A stretch of DNA of 64,000 nucleotides from Flavobacteria bacterium RIFCSPLOWO2_12_FULL_35_11 (lineage in GTDB: Bacteria > Bacteroidota > Bacteroidia > Flavobacteriales > Flavobacteriaceae). Below are positions 44,311 through 51,759 of the stretch, in pieces. The notes beneath the pieces were generated by a model. That model did no database searches and was not told the origin of the DNA. It saw nothing but the letters and a program-made list of their open reading frames with translations. Within the stretch, counting starts at the first letter, position 1; every line of letters starts with the position of its first letter. The stretch covers positions 29,975 to 93,974 of the forward strand of contig MGWK01000060.1 of the NCBI GenBank assembly GCA_001800975.1, in the 5' to 3' direction. Made by a program: the position numbers and the translations under genes.

Positions 44311-45057
44311 TTAGTAAGATTTTAACACCATTTGGCCTCCATCAAATTCACCATATGTGAAATGGACAATCCAATCACCGGTATTGATGTATTTTGAGTT
44401 TTCTGAAACTGCTATTTCAAGCGGTAAATGCCGGTGTCCGAACACAAAATAATCGTAGTGCTTTTCAGCTAATTTCATTTTGGCGTATTGCACCAGCCAT
44501 TCATTTTCTTCTCCCAAAAACTTTACATCTTCAATGCCTGAAATAAGTTTGTTTTTTACCGATAAATAGTGCGCAATCCTAATTCCGATATCTGGGTGCA
44601 GCCATTTAAAAAACCATTTTGAAACTGGGTTGGTAAACACTTTTTTCATTCTTTTATAGCCTTTGTCTTCAGGTCCCAAGCCATCGCCGTGACCTATAAA
44701 AAATGATTTTCCGTTAAGTGTGAATTCTTTTGGTTTGTGATATACGGGAATGTTTAATTCTTTTTCAAAATAATCGTGCATCCAAAGGTCGTGGTTGCCA
44801 ACAAAAAAATGGATTTCTATTCCTTGGTCGCTTAATTCGGCGAGTTTCCCCAAAACGCGCACAAAACCTTTTGGAACGGCTTCGGCATATTCAAACCAAA
44901 AATCGAATAAATCGCCTAAAAGAAAAAGTACATCGGCATCTTTTTTTATGAAATCCAACCAATTTACAAACTTTTGCTCCCGAATTTTACTTTCATCAAC
45001 AGTGGGCGCCCCAAAATGTTGATCGGAAGCAAAATATATTTTTTTATTGATTGTCAA
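44311..45057 (-). CDS. lpxH: UDP-2,3-diacylglucosamine diphosphatase
   Basis: Predicted to hydrolyse UDP-2,3-diacylglucosamine to lipid X in lipid A synthesis. The 248-residue metallophosphoesterase shows all metal-site motifs: FASDQHFGAP (D-x-H), LGDLFDFWFEY, FVGNHDLWM, IGHGDGLGP and FGHRHLPLE. The length and the GDLFDFW motif fit LpxH-type enzymes of Bacteroidota. No signal peptide; a peripheral inner-membrane site is expected. It lies 57 bp downstream of the S41 peptidase on the same strand. Confidence 0.9.
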   Translation of the reverse strand: MTINKKIYFASDQHFGAPTVDESKIREQKFVNWLDFIKKDADVLFLLGDLFDFWFEYAEAVPKGFVRVLGKLAELSDQGIEIHFFVGNHDLWMHDYFEKELNIPVYHKPKEFTLNGKSFFIGHGDGLGPEDKGYKRMKKVFTNPVSKWFFKWLHPDIGIRIAHYLSVKNKLISGIEDVKFLGEENEWLVQYAKMKLAEKHYDYFVFGHRHLPLEIAVSENSKYINTGDWIVHFTYGEFDGGQMVLKSY

Positions 45058-45114
45058 AATTTAAACTCGTTAAATGACTAAAGTTACCTGTTAGTTGTAA
45101 TTGATAAATGACCA

Positions 45115-46740
45115 CTATTTTTTGCTGTCCAATTCAATTACTTTTAAAATCATATTGTCCTTTTTCTGGGTAATTATAAAATAGCCCGTTTCATCGAATA
45201 AATTTCGAGCCATAATGGCATTAAAATATCTTTCCAAATCTTCTTTAACTCTTGGGGCAATGGTGTAATTTAAATTGAGTTCACTAATATACTCATTGAA
45301 AATTTTGTCGTTTTTATCGAAATTTTTAACAAAATCATACAATTCCCATTTGTTCATTTCAGTTCGATTGTTGTCGATGTATTTAAAAATAAACGGACTT
45401 AATTCGCTGTACAACTCATTGCTGAAAGTACCTGTGGTATCTATGGAAACAAAAACATCAGGAATAATTCCTCCGCCGCCGTATACAATTTTTCCTTTAG
45501 GCGTTTTGTATTTTAGGGAATCATCCACTTTAATGCTGTCTCTTGAAACAAGTTCTCCATTGTGAATTCTTTCCAAATAGTCGTTGTTGTACTGGTCTGT
45601 ATGGTTTTTGGTGTATGGCTTTTGAATTGACCTTCCTGTTGGCGTATAATACCTCGCCGTTGTAAGCCTTACCGCTGATCCATCACCCAATTCCATTTCC
45701 TGTTGCACCAATCCTTTTCCAAAAGAACGGCGGCCCACAATGGTGCCTTTATCGTTATCCTGAAGCGCACCTGCAACAATTTCACTTGCAGAAGCAGAAT
45801 TTTGGTCGATTAACACATAAATTTTTCCATGTTCAAAATCGCCTTTGTCGGTTGCAAATGATTTGTCAATTGCACCATTTTTACTTTTGGTAAAAACGAT
45901 GAGTTTCCCTTCCGATAAAAACTCATCCACAATTTTATTTGAAATATCCATATAACCACCAGGATTTCCTCGTAAATCTAAAGCTAACGAGGTCATTCCT
46001 TTTGATATCAGTTCATCCAAATCCTGCTTAAACTCATCATAAGTGGTTCGTGCAAATCGGTCAACTTTAATATATCCCAAAGTATTATTGATCATATAAT
46101 GTGCCGATACACTTTTAATTGAAACGTCGCCTCTTGTGATTGCAAAGTTTAATTTTTTATTTACTGAACGTCTATAAGCCAACACATTAACCTTGGTATT
46201 AGGCTCGCCTTTAAGCGCTTTCATGACCGCATCACTCATTTTTCTGTTGCCATCAATTGTTCCTCGTTCAATTTTAGCAACACCTGCTTTTTTTATAAAA
46301 CTTTTGCCAAATAAGGTGTCGGTATTTGCGACAAGAATTCTGTCTCCAGCCTTTATCCCGGCTTTTTCACTTGGCCCGCCTTTAATAACACTGCTCACAG
46401 CAACAGAATCTTCATGGATTAGAAACGATACGCCAATACCTGCAAATTTTCCCTGCATACTTTCAGTAACGCTCTGCAATTCATCTTTTGGAATATATAC
46501 CGAATGCGGATCTAACTTTGCCAACATGGTAGTTATCGCATCATCGAGCAGACTATCGGTATTTACCTTGTCTACATAATCATACTGAATGAAGTTAATT
46601 AAACGTTTTATTTTTGCTTCCTTAGAATTGGAACTGAATAAAACCGCATTGTTATTAAAGTTAAATGTGCTGCCAATAAATATTCCTAAGGCAATTGCGA
46701 TTCCTATATATAAAGGTAAATATGCTTTTCTTTTTGTCAT
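45115..46740 (-). CDS. S41 family C-terminal processing peptidase
   Basis: A 541-residue carboxyl-terminal processing protease. One N-terminal membrane anchor (YLPLYIGIAIALGIFIG) is followed by a PDZ domain (about 93-180: GIGVSFLIHEDSVAVSSVIK, AGIKAGDRILVAN) and the S41 catalytic domain with the Ser-Lys dyad: serine in NSASASEIVAGALQD and lysine in RRSFGKGLVQ. The C-terminal third is helical. It would work in the periplasm on protein C-termini. Its ATG overlaps the dCMP deaminase stop by one base, so the pair is an operon. Confidence 0.93.
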   Translation of the reverse strand: MTKRKAYLPLYIGIAIALGIFIGSTFNFNNNAVLFSSNSKEAKIKRLINFIQYDYVDKVNTDSLLDDAITTMLAKLDPHSVYIPKDELQSVTESMQGKFAGIGVSFLIHEDSVAVSSVIKGGPSEKAGIKAGDRILVANTDTLFGKSFIKKAGVAKIERGTIDGNRKMSDAVMKALKGEPNTKVNVLAYRRSVNKKLNFAITRGDVSIKSVSAHYMINNTLGYIKVDRFARTTYDEFKQDLDELISKGMTSLALDLRGNPGGYMDISNKIVDEFLSEGKLIVFTKSKNGAIDKSFATDKGDFEHGKIYVLIDQNSASASEIVAGALQDNDKGTIVGRRSFGKGLVQQEMELGDGSAVRLTTARYYTPTGRSIQKPYTKNHTDQYNNDYLERIHNGELVSRDSIKVDDSLKYKTPKGKIVYGGGGIIPDVFVSIDTTGTFSNELYSELSPFIFKYIDNNRTEMNKWELYDFVKNFDKNDKIFNEYISELNLNYTIAPRVKEDLERYFNAIMARNLFDETGYFIITQKKDNMILKVIELDSKK

Positions 46741-47162
46741 TATAAATTTTTAAGATGGGTAAGTTCAACGCCTGCTTTTTCTAAAAACTCCAAGCCCGTT
46801 TCATCTTTATAAGCATTGGCATAAACCACTCTTTTTATACCCGATTGATGTATTAATTTACTGCATTCTTTGCAAGGTGACATGGTAATGTATAACGTGG
46901 AATCTTTACATGATTGTGTAGAACTTGCCACTTTTAATATGGCATTTGCTTCTGCATGCAACACATACCACTTTGTATTTCCTTCTTTATCTTCACAAGG
47001 ATTTTCAAAACCTGTTGGTGTTCCGTTAAAACCATCGGAAATAATCATTCGGTCTTTTACAATGATTGCACCCACTTGTTTTCTTTCGCAATAAGATAAT
47101 TTAGCCCACTCAAATGCCATTCGCATATAAGCTTGGTCGTATTTTAATTGTTTCTTATTCAT
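46740..47162 (-). CDS. dCMP deaminase family protein
   Basis: A 140-residue zinc deaminase, probably converting dCMP to dUMP for dTTP synthesis. The zinc site is H-A-E in LHAEANAILKVAS and the two cysteines in TMSPCKECSKLIHQSG; SDGFNGTPTGFENPCED supplies the conserved substrate loop and may hold an extra zinc. Full family length. It heads the operon with the S41 peptidase; a promoter with good spacing lies just upstream. Confidence 0.93.
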   Translation of the reverse strand: MNKKQLKYDQAYMRMAFEWAKLSYCERKQVGAIIVKDRMIISDGFNGTPTGFENPCEDKEGNTKWYVLHAEANAILKVASSTQSCKDSTLYITMSPCKECSKLIHQSGIKRVVYANAYKDETGLEFLEKAGVELTHLKNL

Positions 47163-47179
47163 AAATTTTTAAGAGGTTT

Positions 47180-47208
47180 CAAAAGTACTAAGATTCTAAT
47201 AAACTCAA
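47180..47208 (-). promoter_or_regulatory. Promoter of the dCMP deaminase / S41 peptidase operon
   Basis: On the minus strand TACTTTTG (47187-47180) matches TAnnTTTG, and TTG (47208-47206) stands 18 nt upstream. It lies 18 bp before the ATG at 47162, a short leader. Confidence 0.5.
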
Positions 47209-47218
47209 CGTTAATTTT

Positions 47219-47803
47219 TTACCAAAATATTGCCTCTTTAAGCATTGGCAATACGAGTCCAATGACTATGGATGAAATTATAAGAATCCAGTCGCGTTTT
47301 GGAAATCGGAAAATGGTTTGAAAAATAAGTCCGATAATGAGAATGGCAAGCACAACTGTGAGCTGTGCAATTTCAATTCCAAGCGCAAATTCGAGCAAGG
47401 GAATTAATTTTTGTGTTGAACTGCCGATCAATATTTTAAAATACCCCGAAAATCCCAATCCGTGAATTAACCCAAAAAACAGGGCGAAAAATAAATTAGT
47501 ATTCGTTTTTGCCAATTTTGTTGCGTTTTTTGCAAAAAACACATTCACCAAAGCCGTAATCAAAATGGTAACGGGAATTAAAAATTCAATCCAGTTTTGA
47601 CTTATCGACACTATTTTATAGGCCGATAAAATAAGGGAAAGCGTGTGTCCAATGGTAAACAATGTAATGAGCCACAAGATTTTTTGCCAATTTTTAAAAT
47701 CGTAAACAACCACCAAAGCAATTAAAAATAACACGTGATCGTAGGCATTCCAATCAAGCACGTGAAAAAGTCCCTCTTTAAGAAAGAACATAAAGTTATC
47801 CAT
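47219..47803 (-). CDS. HupE/UreJ family membrane protein
   Basis: A 194-residue protein with about six membrane helices. The N-terminal GLFHVLDWNAYDHVLFLIAL, with its two conserved histidines, and the later FALFFGLIHGLGFSGYF are family hallmarks. HupE/UreJ relatives transport nickel or cobalt, but no nickel enzyme gene is nearby, and in Flavobacteriia the family's substrate is not established. A TATATTTG box on the minus strand (47833-47826) lies just upstream. Confidence 0.88.
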   Translation of the reverse strand: MDNFMFFLKEGLFHVLDWNAYDHVLFLIALVVVYDFKNWQKILWLITLFTIGHTLSLILSAYKIVSISQNWIEFLIPVTILITALVNVFFAKNATKLAKTNTNLFFALFFGLIHGLGFSGYFKILIGSSTQKLIPLLEFALGIEIAQLTVVLAILIIGLIFQTIFRFPKRDWILIISSIVIGLVLPMLKEAIFW

Positions 47804-47857
47804 TAATTTATCTGTTTTTAAAACTCAAATATAGAAAAAATTGTTACCCAATAAATA

Positions 47858-49363
47858 CTACTTAAACCAATTATTTACCAAGTCAATTTCTACTGGTTTG
47901 GCGGTTTTATGAATAAACTCATTTTTCACGGCATCATATTCATAATCCTTGCCCCATTCGGTAACATTTTCGGCAACTTGTTTTATGCTTTCACAAACAT
48001 AAAGAATTTCTTTGTTTGTTATTGTTGGATGAATGGACATTCTGATCCATCCCGGTCTTTCAACCAAACATCCTTCACTAATTTTTTCTTCAATATTTTT
48101 TGAAGTTTGCTGATCTACATGCAACAAAAAGTGGCCGTAGGTTCCGGCACATGAGCAACCTCCTCGGGTTTGAATGCCAAATCGGTCATTCAACAACTTA
48201 ACGACTAAATTAAAATGCGCATTTTCAATAAAAAATGAAAAAACACCCAATCTGTCTTTATGTTGCCCTGCCAATAGTTGAAGGTTCGGAATTTTGGTCA
48301 GTTTTTTAAATACCAGTTCAATGAGTTCATGCTCGCGCGCCAAAATATTTTTAACGCCCATTTTTTCTTTCAGCTGAATGGCCAAAGCTATTTTAATGGT
48401 TTGCAAAAAACCTGGTGTTCCGCCATCTTCACGGGTTTCTATGTCATCAATATAATCGTGATTTCCCCAAGGATTTGTGTAATTTACTGTGCCTCCGCCC
48501 GGATTGTCGGGAACCATATTTTTATACAATTTTTTATTGAAAATCAACACACCCAAAGACCCCGGACCTCCTAAAAATTTGTGCGGAGAAAAGAAAATGG
48601 CATCTAAATATGCCTCTTCATCTTTTGGATGCATATCTATTTCAACATAGGGAGCGGAGCAAGCAAAATCCACAAAACACAATCCGCCATAGTTATGAAT
48701 CATTTTTGCGATTTTATGATAATCGGTTATAATGCCCGTTACATTGGAACAAGCGGTTACTGAAGCGATTTTTATTGGCCTGTCTTTATGTTGAATCAAT
48801 AATTTTTCTAAACTGTCAAAACAAATTAAACCCGATTCCTGGCAAGGAATAATTTCAACATCGGCAATGGTTTCCAGCCAAGAAGTTTGATTGGAATGGT
48901 GTTCCATATGTGTTATAAAAACTATGGGTTTCAAATCTGCAGGAATTGCAACGTATTTTTTTATATTTTCTGAAACCCGCAATCCCAAAATACGTTGAAA
49001 CTTATTGACAACCCCTGTCATGCCAGTTCCGGAAGTGATTAAAACATCTTCATTCGTGGCGTGTACATGATTTTTAATAATGGCTCGTGCTTTGTTGTAC
49101 GCCATTGTCATTGCCGAGCCTGTAATGGAAGTTTCTGTATGCGTATTGGCTACAAACGGGCCAAAATCATTGAGTAATTTTTCTTCTATGGGACGATACA
49201 GCCTTCCGCTTGCGGTCCAATCTGTATAAATAATTTTCTTTTCCCCGTAAGGCGACTCAAAAGTTTGGTCAACGCCAACAATATGCTTTCTGAATTGATC
49301 AAAATAGTTTTCTAATTCAGAAATTGGCTGGCTTTGAGTTTCACTTGACATTTTTGTTGACAT
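47858..49363 (-). CDS. Class V aminotransferase-fold PLP enzyme
   Basis: A 501-residue PLP-dependent enzyme of the class V (cysteine desulfurase-like) fold. The Schiff-base lysine is in FFSPHKFLGGPGSLG; the upstream CFVDFACSAPY supplies the cofactor Asp, and FITHMEHHSNQTSW the aromatic/His loop. RGGCSCAGTYGHFL near the C-terminus contains two cysteines (CSC) where SufS/IscS have their catalytic loop. It is longer than classical SufS, and its sulfur-donor partners are not nearby, so the substrate stays open. An alternative ATG is at 49351. Confidence 0.88.
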   Translation of the reverse strand: MSTKMSSETQSQPISELENYFDQFRKHIVGVDQTFESPYGEKKIIYTDWTASGRLYRPIEEKLLNDFGPFVANTHTETSITGSAMTMAYNKARAIIKNHVHATNEDVLITSGTGMTGVVNKFQRILGLRVSENIKKYVAIPADLKPIVFITHMEHHSNQTSWLETIADVEIIPCQESGLICFDSLEKLLIQHKDRPIKIASVTACSNVTGIITDYHKIAKMIHNYGGLCFVDFACSAPYVEIDMHPKDEEAYLDAIFFSPHKFLGGPGSLGVLIFNKKLYKNMVPDNPGGGTVNYTNPWGNHDYIDDIETREDGGTPGFLQTIKIALAIQLKEKMGVKNILAREHELIELVFKKLTKIPNLQLLAGQHKDRLGVFSFFIENAHFNLVVKLLNDRFGIQTRGGCSCAGTYGHFLLHVDQQTSKNIEEKISEGCLVERPGWIRMSIHPTITNKEILYVCESIKQVAENVTEWGKDYEYDAVKNEFIHKTAKPVEIDLVNNWFK

Positions 49364-49420
49364 CCCTATTGAAAAAATATTGATTTATAAATTCCTTGAT
49401 TCGATATTAGAAATAAATGA

Positions 49421-51463
49421 TTATTTAAAATTTGCGATTCCTTTTTTTAACCAATTGTGATACTGCTCCACATCTGGCGTATAGGCTACCGGTTCTATCA
49501 AATTTTCTCCATTATGATCCATTAAAACATAAAATGGCTGTGCGTTGGCCCCATATTTTATAATTTGGAATTCACTCCATTTTTGTCCGATATATTTTAA
49601 CTTTTTCCCGGGATATAATTTAGAATCAATTTCTTCCCCATTGGCAAGCGCTCTTTTATCGTCCACATACAAGGAAATTAAAACCACTTCGTTTTTCAAA
49701 ATTGGAAGAATTTCATCTTTTGCCCAAACCTGTTGTTCCATTTTTCGGCAATTAACGCAAGCATAACCCGTAAAATCAATCATCACCGGTTTGTTAACTT
49801 TTTTGGCATAAGCCAAACCTTTGTCGTAATCGTTAAACGCCAAAATATTGTGCGGTGGCATTAAATGTGCACCATCCGGAATTTCTGAATTTTCCCCGGA
49901 AGGCATGCCACTATTCATTTTCGAAAAACCAACTCCATAAGGCGATTCACTGTAATGTTGCGCGGGCGGAAAAGCACTTATTAAATTTAAAGGAGCGCCC
50001 CACAAACCCGGAATCATATAAATGGCGAAAGCCAACGAAACAATTCCCAGACTTAGCCTTCCTACTGAAATATGTGTTAGTGGAGAATCGTGCGGCAATT
50101 GTATTTTTCCGAAGAGATAAAATGCCAATACCAAAAATATGGTGATCCAAATTGATAAGAAAACCTCTCTTTCCAGCCAATGAAGCTGCAAGACCAAATC
50201 GGCATTCGACAAAAACTTAAATGCCAACGCCAATTCCAAAAATCCTAACACTACTTTGATGGTATTTAACCAGCCGCCTGATTTTGGCAATGAATTTAAC
50301 CAACCAGGAAAAGCTGCAAACAAAGCAAATGGAATTGCCAAAGCCAATGAAAATCCTAACATTCCTACAATTGGACCGATTTGATTTCCGCCGGCGGCAG
50401 CCTCAACCAATAAGGTTCCTACAATGGGACCAGTACAGGAAAATGAGACAATGGCCAACGCCAATGCCATAAAAAATATGCCGATTATTCCTCCTTTATC
50501 AGCTTGGGCATCTACGGTTGTTCCCCAAGAACTTGGCAAAACGATTTCAAAAGCGCCTAAAAACGACACAGCAAAAATGACCAACAAAAAGAAGAAAATA
50601 ACGTTAAACCAAACATTTGTAGACAACGCGTTCAATGCATCTGCACCAAAAACAGCACTAACCAGCAATCCTAAAAGTACATAAATAATGACAATGGAAA
50701 GTCCATAAATAACCGCATTTTTAACTCCTTCGGCCTTACTTTTACTTTGTTTTGTAAAAAAACTGACCGTCATAGGAATCATTGGAAAAACACACGGCGT
50801 TAACAATGCCGCAAATCCGGAAAAAAAGGCAATGATGAAAATGGTTAATAAGCTTTTGTTTGATGTTTTATTGCTGTTTGTTGCAGCAACTACCGCAACA
50901 GCATCTTTGCTTTTATCAACTGTTATTGACGGAATTTCGATGTTATTTTCAACTGTAACTTCAACAGCTTCTTTGCTGTCATCTGTAGTTGCAATTGTAG
51001 CATTTGCTTTATTTCCAGGAATTAAAAATGTCAAATCTATTACGGTTGGAGGCAAACAACTGGAATCGTCACAAACCATAAACTCCACTTCCCCTAAAAT
51101 TTTAAAAGCATTTGAATTGTTTATTTTAATGCGTTGTTTAAATGTGGCTTTATTTTCAAAGTACTTAATTTCCATGTCAAAAACAGGGTCGTGCACCGTG
51201 TGGCCTTTTTCTTCAGAAGTTTTTCCAACTATTTTAAAATCAGCACTTTTTTTAAACGAAAAAGAAGTTGGTATTGGCCCATCGGCAGGAACATTCTGCG
51301 AATACAAATGCCATTTTGCTTCAATAGTTGCCGTTACAATTAAATCGTATTCTGAATCTGAAATTTTTTCTACGGAAGTTGACCACTTAACTGGGTCATG
51401 AATTTGGGCAAAACTTGAATTGACTAGCGCGAAAAACGCCAAAAGAAAAAATATTTTTTTCAT
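49421..51463 (-). CDS. DsbD-like protein-disulfide reductase
   Basis: A 680-residue membrane protein that passes electrons from cytoplasmic thioredoxin to the periplasm. I start at the ATG at 51463, which begins a clean signal peptide (MKKIFFLLAFFALVNSSFA); the longer frame from 51508 does not. The N-terminal DsbD-alpha-type beta domain covers about 25-165 (with VCDDSSCLPP), then a membrane core of about eight helices (about 205-490; PCVFPMIPMTVSFF and SFSCTGPIVGTLL carry the redox cysteines), then a C-terminal thioredoxin domain with C-V-N-C in FTGYACVNCRKMEQQ. Complete by motif. Confidence 0.92.
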   Translation of the reverse strand: MKKIFFLLAFFALVNSSFAQIHDPVKWSTSVEKISDSEYDLIVTATIEAKWHLYSQNVPADGPIPTSFSFKKSADFKIVGKTSEEKGHTVHDPVFDMEIKYFENKATFKQRIKINNSNAFKILGEVEFMVCDDSSCLPPTVIDLTFLIPGNKANATIATTDDSKEAVEVTVENNIEIPSITVDKSKDAVAVVAATNSNKTSNKSLLTIFIIAFFSGFAALLTPCVFPMIPMTVSFFTKQSKSKAEGVKNAVIYGLSIVIIYVLLGLLVSAVFGADALNALSTNVWFNVIFFFLLVIFAVSFLGAFEIVLPSSWGTTVDAQADKGGIIGIFFMALALAIVSFSCTGPIVGTLLVEAAAGGNQIGPIVGMLGFSLALAIPFALFAAFPGWLNSLPKSGGWLNTIKVVLGFLELALAFKFLSNADLVLQLHWLEREVFLSIWITIFLVLAFYLFGKIQLPHDSPLTHISVGRLSLGIVSLAFAIYMIPGLWGAPLNLISAFPPAQHYSESPYGVGFSKMNSGMPSGENSEIPDGAHLMPPHNILAFNDYDKGLAYAKKVNKPVMIDFTGYACVNCRKMEQQVWAKDEILPILKNEVVLISLYVDDKRALANGEEIDSKLYPGKKLKYIGQKWSEFQIIKYGANAQPFYVLMDHNGENLIEPVAYTPDVEQYHNWLKKGIANFK

Positions 51464-51717
51464 ATTAAAAGTCTGGTTTCTTTTATAAGAATTTTCAAAA
51501 ATAAACAATATTAATCAGTATGTCGTTTTATAATCATTTTTCCCTTATTTCAGACTGTTAAACTTTTCTTAATTAATCGCTTTGTCGCATTCATTTTGTG
51601 GCCTTAAAAAACCCATTTTACATTCACGTAAAAAATAATTTAGTAAAATACTAGAAGCAATTATTCAGGAATAAGTTGTATTTTGCTCGGGTCTTTTTAT
51701 TTTTTGTTAGATTTAGC

Positions 51718-51725
51718 TAAATTTG
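51718..51725 (+). promoter_or_regulatory. Putative -7 box of the PUL regulator gene
   Basis: TAAATTTG matches TAnnTTTG, 35 bp before the regulator ATG. No TTG with normal spacing was found. The rest of the 296 bp gap between the divergent DsbD-type gene and this regulator is AT-rich without other clear sites; a TATTTTTG box on the minus strand (51503-51496) may serve the DsbD-type gene. Confidence 0.4.
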
Positions 51726-51759
51726 TTTTTGTACAAAATAATGACATTTAAAATTATTT

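Noticed and set aside
50832..51401. 189-residue plus-strand ORF opposite the DsbD-type gene
   Set aside because: It lies fully antisense to the N-terminal domain of a clear DsbD protein; its hydrophobic, Ser/Thr-rich content is the mirror of the real frame.
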